DNA from: Siderastrea radians
Lineage: Eukaryota; Cnidaria; Anthozoa; Scleractinia; Rhizangiidae
Direction: 5' to 3'
Length of the DNA: 64,000 nt
Assembly (NCBI GenBank): GCA_964017195.1
Contig: OZ024896.1
Location: 31,221,430-31,285,429, forward strand
Part shown: positions 59,558 through 64,000 of the stretch, one piece after another
How the letters are laid out: each line of letters begins with the position of its first letter
How positions within the stretch are numbered: position 1 is the stretch's first letter
Notes under the pieces: generated by a model
What the model was told of the DNA's origin: nothing
Database searches by the model: none
Seen by the model: the letters and a program-made list of their open reading frames with translations, nothing else
Made by a program: the position numbers and the translations under genes

Positions 59558-61854
59558 GGAAACAGCCATTTGTTTTTAGACACTTCTCTAAAGGGAAACT
59601 GAATTTTTGCATGCTCAGCAAGGATCCGACTTAAAAATACAGTTCGTTGTGTTCCACTACAAAAGTAAATGCATGCATGACATTTTAAGCTACCGTCATG
59701 AATACACTACGTCCCTCTCAAAACATTTGCAGTAGCACTCAGCATGGCAATAGCAGTAGTAGGGAACAAGTGCCAGGTTTCCTCGAGAGCTAGGGCAGTA
59801 TGAGAAAAGTCCATTTTTCTTAGCACCATGTTGCCTTAATGCTTTAACGATTATTAATGTTTATTTATGAACATTTTGGCTAATCTATGACAACATCTGC
59901 CATCGTCATTGCATGGAAGTTTCATGTCCTTTGAGTTTCCTTTTTGTGTGATTCCAGTAACACAATGGCAACATATTATGACCAGCTAGGTGTCTGGAGG
60001 GTTTTCCAGTTTTGTGATCCAGTAAAATGATAAGTGCCGTTGAAATGCTTAAGTTGAATTGCAGTTGAGGCATGTAGATGTTTCTTCTTCCTAAACTATT
60101 CTGCATCAATGCACACAAGTATACCATGTTCGCCATTTTTTTTTTCAGCCTAGCTTGAACTGTAAAGCAGCAACGTCAATACCCACTGAATGAAAATGCA
60201 CCTACCCAGTGCCTTCTTAGGCCCTTCCTCAAACTCCATAGTTGGTGGACAAACGCTCTCGGAGGGCAGCAGGAAACTGGCTTGAAAAACGTTTCCAATT
60301 TTCGTCACCAGACTGGTTTTTAAACCCGTGAAGGATCTCAATAAAGAAAAAAAAATTTGTTACATTATGTAGTAGCTTTCGTCAGAAAAAAGCCTAGTAG
60401 AATAAGCACAGACATACCTTGAGAAACATATCCTTTAGGTCAGGGTTTGGGTTAACCCAAGATGCTACAGCATCACAAAAGAATATGAAATCTTACAAGG
60501 CAAAAAATATATGAAGGTTAGCAAAGTTTACTGGCTCACTGTCAAGAAGCCTAATAGTATCCAAGGTTAAGCAAAGTAGGATCCAGTTGCTTCACGGGTG
60601 CAAGATGCATCTACACAAACTTTTGCAGCGCTTTTCACATCTAAGTCTGACAGCTTTTTAAAGGCTAGTTATAGGTAATAAACACAATGAGCAGGAATCT
60701 GAAAAGGTCAGTCTTTATAGCCTGTCTAGGGTAGTTGTCCAGATAACGACTCCATTGGCAACATTAGCAGAACGCCAAGTATTGTTGTGGAAGTGGCACA
60801 CGTACAATTTGAGGACAAAAAATCTTGTTAGTTTTCCGTGCACTACAGGTTTTGTGTTCTAAACACTGGTTGGTTTTCCTTTTTTCCATCAAAAGGCAAA
60901 ACATCAACAGCAATCTTGCTGTAACAATGGCCATAGTCTTTTTTCCTACCAGTGGCTTTTCGCCTTTTAAATTAGCCTACTGCCCAAAAATAGATATAGT
61001 TAATTAACAAATTGACGTCCGTTTTTTTTGCGTCTGTCCTCTAATTGATAATAAATTTCGTCATAAATTTCGTTGTAGATCTACAAGCCACAGGCTCGTG
61101 ATGCTGAAAACTTTTGCTGATTGCGTCAGCTTTACGTGTGTACATCCGTCTGTACTCTTATTGACAATAAAAATTAGCCAATCAGCGCGCGAGAATTCGC
61201 TCAGTTATTGTAAAATCTAGTTTCGCAAACAAAATCTGCTACGCTCGGATAAATAACACTTTCACATTCAACCACTCCATTAGTTTTCACTCATCACCTG
61301 GACAACTCCACCAGGATTGATTTCAATCATGTTGCAAATGCCTCGAAAAGCAGAATCTTTTTCTTCGTTGTCTCGTAAGTTCCGTAGTGAAGTACACCTA
61401 CAAAGATGAAGAGTTCAAAATTATAACGAGACAAGCGTTATTATCATCACTGACATTTTAAAGTGGAAAGGGTTAAAATCTATAACAGTGCAGAACATTA
61501 ATATGCTACTGTATGATGCAATTACTGTTTCTGTACTTCAGTGACAGTGTGCAATTTGTACGTAATTTCTGCCGACATGGTTTTAGAAGGTGTAACTGCT
61601 CAGGTAACAGCAAATGCAAGAACGTCAGCTACTGGTGAACAGCACTCATCTATAAACTGTTTGATTGTAACTTCTGGACGAAACAAACAGATTTTACCAG
61701 AACACATCACATGACCACAAAATCTCATTCTTCAAAAGAAACATTTTGTGAGTTATTGCTTGATTCACTCTTTTTGTCTGTCTGGGGTTAGGGATTTCCG
61801 TGTAAAGTCAGTAGACAGTTCAGTAAAGATCATTATAATTTACATATCACAAAA
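59558..61854. other. No gene seen
   Basis: Host sequence. Frames up to 76 codons are not recognisable. Confidence 0.45.
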
Positions 61855-61858
61855 TTAA

Positions 61859-62241
61859 AGGGGCATAGTCACGAGGATTTCGCAGATTTCTGGTCAAACC
61901 TGTGCTAAAATTATAGGCAGCTAACTTTATCCATGCCCAACATTGTGCTTGAACATTTAAAGGAACATATTAACTCGATTTCATTAAGAGAAAACAAACC
62001 ATGACCATTTAATATCGATTTAATGTCAACACGCTGAAAGAATTTGAAAAGTTTAGCCTAATGTTTTCAAATTGCAATCCATTTCCATCCGTGCCATCCG
62101 AAGCAACAGGTGACAGAAAATAGCTTCAGTGAAGTAATATGGTCTTTGATAACAAAACTAGACCATTATTTGTGGGCGTTCAGGAATGTGAGACCTATTT
62201 TTGATTTTTAAAGTGAACTAAAATAGCGTGACTATGCCCCT
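61859..62241. mobile_element. 383-bp TTAA-flanked MITE
   Basis: The ends AGGGGCATAGTCACG at 61859 and the inverse, CGTGACTATGCCCCT, ending at 62241 are flanked by TTAA (61855-61858 and 62242-62245). Non-coding. Confidence 0.82.
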
Positions 62242-62309
62242 TTAATAAAAAGATGACAATTTTGACAACTCGATCACTAAAGTTGGCAATTGTGCAAATG
62301 CGATTCAGT

Positions 62310-62848
62310 GAGTAGATACAAGCGGAAACCCCGTATCGGTCAGCGGTGAGAGGGCAGGAAATGACCGGCTTGAGGACTTAGCACGACCAGTACAAAACGG
62401 GGAGGTCGTTGGGCATGTCGATGAATTACTATTTCGGAATCCTGATCATATTGTCGCAGGTGAGCTCCATAAACACGCACCTACATGGGCAGAAATAGCG
62501 AAGTTGGTTCCTTCATCGAGCCAGGAAGAAGTGCTGTCGTGGATTGATAAAAAGGTGTCGATATTACCATACTTTAAACACTTTAAGCGAACATTCAAGG
62601 GAGAACATTACGATTTCGATCGGCCTCCCCACAGAATATTCAAGATTAACGTGTCGTGTAAACAATTTGGGAAATTTGTCAGAACAACGCTTCTAAGCCG
62701 CCTACAAACTGGTGCGATCTCACTCGTGGGTAAGGTTGGTCAGGTGAAACCACTTCATTTAGTACTGCCGTTGACAGTTGAGCCTACGAAGGCGAGACTG
62801 TGTCATGATGCACGGTACTTAAGGTGGCTCGATCGAGTTTTTGAGTGA
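62310..62848 (+). pseudogene. Retrotransposon fragment reaching into the reverse-transcriptase domain
   Basis: A frame open for about 179 codons, after a TGA at about 62307, without a clear ATG. It contains HAPTWAEIAKL, VLSWIDKKVSILPYF, a GEHYDFDRPPHRIF segment and LVLPLTVEPTKARLCHDARYL, which resembles the first RT motif block of DIRS-like or related retroelements in cnidarians. It then ends; the palm motif with catalytic Asp residues is missing. A truncated relic. Confidence 0.6.
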
Positions 62849-63574
62849 CGATACCTCTCAACTTTAAGCTACTAGTGTACCACAGTGAACAACCCAATAG
62901 AAAATCGATCGTTACTGGTGACCTAGAGAAAGATGAAAGTTTTACATGAGGTACGTTTCATCGAAATCGGAGTTACCATAACAACGTAATGACGTCATCC
63001 CCCATTTTACATGAGAGCTAATTAATTGTCACCAAGAGACAATTCTGGGAAGCGCTCGACTGGATCTTCGACCTGACATATTTGTCTTCACGTCTACAAA
63101 ACTTGAAGAATTTCTATGAGAGAGTTTTTGAGAAATTTTCGGGTGAAGTTTTAAGGTGTTAAAAAACAACAAAAACAAAATAATTTTGAACTGTTATTGA
63201 AAAGTATGTCCACAGTGACTTGATGAAACAACATTTTGGTTTTAAATGAATGTTAGGTCATCTAATTGCTTTATGTGAAAATTTCGGGGAAATCGTTCCA
63301 TTTGATTTTTAGAAACGTTGGCTTGAATATGAACTGGTTTAGTGTGTTACGCGGCTTTTTTTATCAAAAATCGACCCTACACTTATTAAAATGATTGTGA
63401 ATTAAAAAGCGTTAGATGAATTTTTTTTAAAACTTTGCTTTTAAGGAGAATAATCAATATTCAATACAATCCCCGAGTCTCAAACTCATTGAAACGTTGT
63501 AAGGCTATCAATTTAAAGCCCAAACTCAGGAAATTATTGGACTGAATTTTACGCCAGTGGCTTGTTGCTCTTAT
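62849..63574. other. No gene seen
   Basis: Host sequence between the retroelement fragment and the terminal palindrome. Confidence 0.45.
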
Positions 63575-64000
63575 TATGCATCTCCGTTGTTTCGAATAGG
63601 CGTGCAATTGTAAATTTCAGTACATCATGAATTCATATAACGCTTGATTGCTTTCCGAAGATGTTCCGAAAAACGTGCTAATGTACCAGGTCAGCATTAC
63701 AATAACAATGGACAGGCTGACAGCAGTGAGTGCAAACCTCAAGGTTTGCAGTAAGCGCAAACTTCGGTTAGCAGTGAGCGCAAACGGAAAGCTGCTGTGC
63801 TCAGTGTTCCAGATAAATTTTTATGGCAAGGAGTCAACGAAAAATTTAAACAGGTCAGTAGACGTGGGTCTTCCTCAATCTTATCCCAGTCTCAGCACGT
63901 TTTTGGAACATCTTCGGAAAGCAATCAAGCGTTATATGAATTCATGATGTAGTGAAATTTACAATTGCGCGCCGATTCAAAACAATGGAGATGCATAATG
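63575..64000. repeat. Large palindromic element cut by the window end
   Basis: Left arm about 63575-63680 and right arm about 63894-64000 are inverted copies (GCATCTCCGTTGTTT..., TACATCATGAATTCATATAACGC..., GATGTTCCGAAAAACGTGCT). Between them a CAGTGAGYGCAAAC word recurs three times. A foldback MITE; its right edge lies outside the window. Confidence 0.75.

Overview
The window is eukaryotic, AT-rich, gene-poor DNA, most likely from a marine invertebrate and probably an anthozoan cnidarian. That guess rests on the style of the repeats and of the large virus-like element; no host gene fixes the taxon. Its centre is one complete, recent Polinton/Maverick (adintovirus-like) element at 21307-44144. 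It starts with AG and ends with CT, has 327-bp terminal inverted repeats that agree by eye at every base except one at the inner edge, and is flanked on both sides by the 6-bp duplication AATTAA. It is visibly more GC-rich than its surroundings.

Polinton layout, left to right: a first ~350-aa capsid-type gene; an unknown helical protein; a divergent pair (minus-strand circularly permuted SLOG-type protein, plus-strand GRF zinc-finger protein); a small ORF overlapping a chromodomain integrase; two more ~345-aa paralogues of the first gene; small Arg-rich core-type proteins; a 466-aa major-capsid-type protein; an adenain-like cysteine protease; a tRNA-like Pol III unit; a packaging ATPase; a Gly-rich ORF overlapping a two-helix membrane protein; further basic core-type proteins; a small zinc-ribbon protein; a Lys-rich protein; a parvovirus-type phospholipase A2; two minus-strand ORFs (one with Arg-rich repeats and an acidic tail); and a 1369-aa protein-primed family B DNA polymerase. 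Replication (PolB), integration (integrase) and virion assembly (capsid, ATPase, protease, core proteins, PLA2) are all represented, so the element reads as an integrated virus. Two frame breaks (near 30355 and 34420) may be lesions or programmed frameshifts. Nearly every gene has its own TATA box. An Arg-rich leader ending in QRGG recurs in core-type proteins and is a candidate processing site for the element's own protease.

The Polinton sits inside an older element, roughly 20259-45617, that has 650-750-bp inverted arms and an imperfect 9-bp target duplication. Flanking DNA is a mosaic of non-autonomous transposons and foldback elements: three copies of a ~2-2.7-kb dispersed repeat, one split by a 9-kb insertion with CGTAAA-rich ends (8518-17517); an inverted-repeat element at 10308-12624; another 9-bp-duplication element with a GGAACACCCC satellite in its ends (51526-53527); two TTAA-flanked elements (57527-59553, 61859-62241); foldbacks at 5974, 49497 and 63575; a zinc-knuckle gag-like gene with a frame break (46538-48600); and a reverse-transcriptase fragment (62310-62848). 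I found no convincing ordinary host gene.
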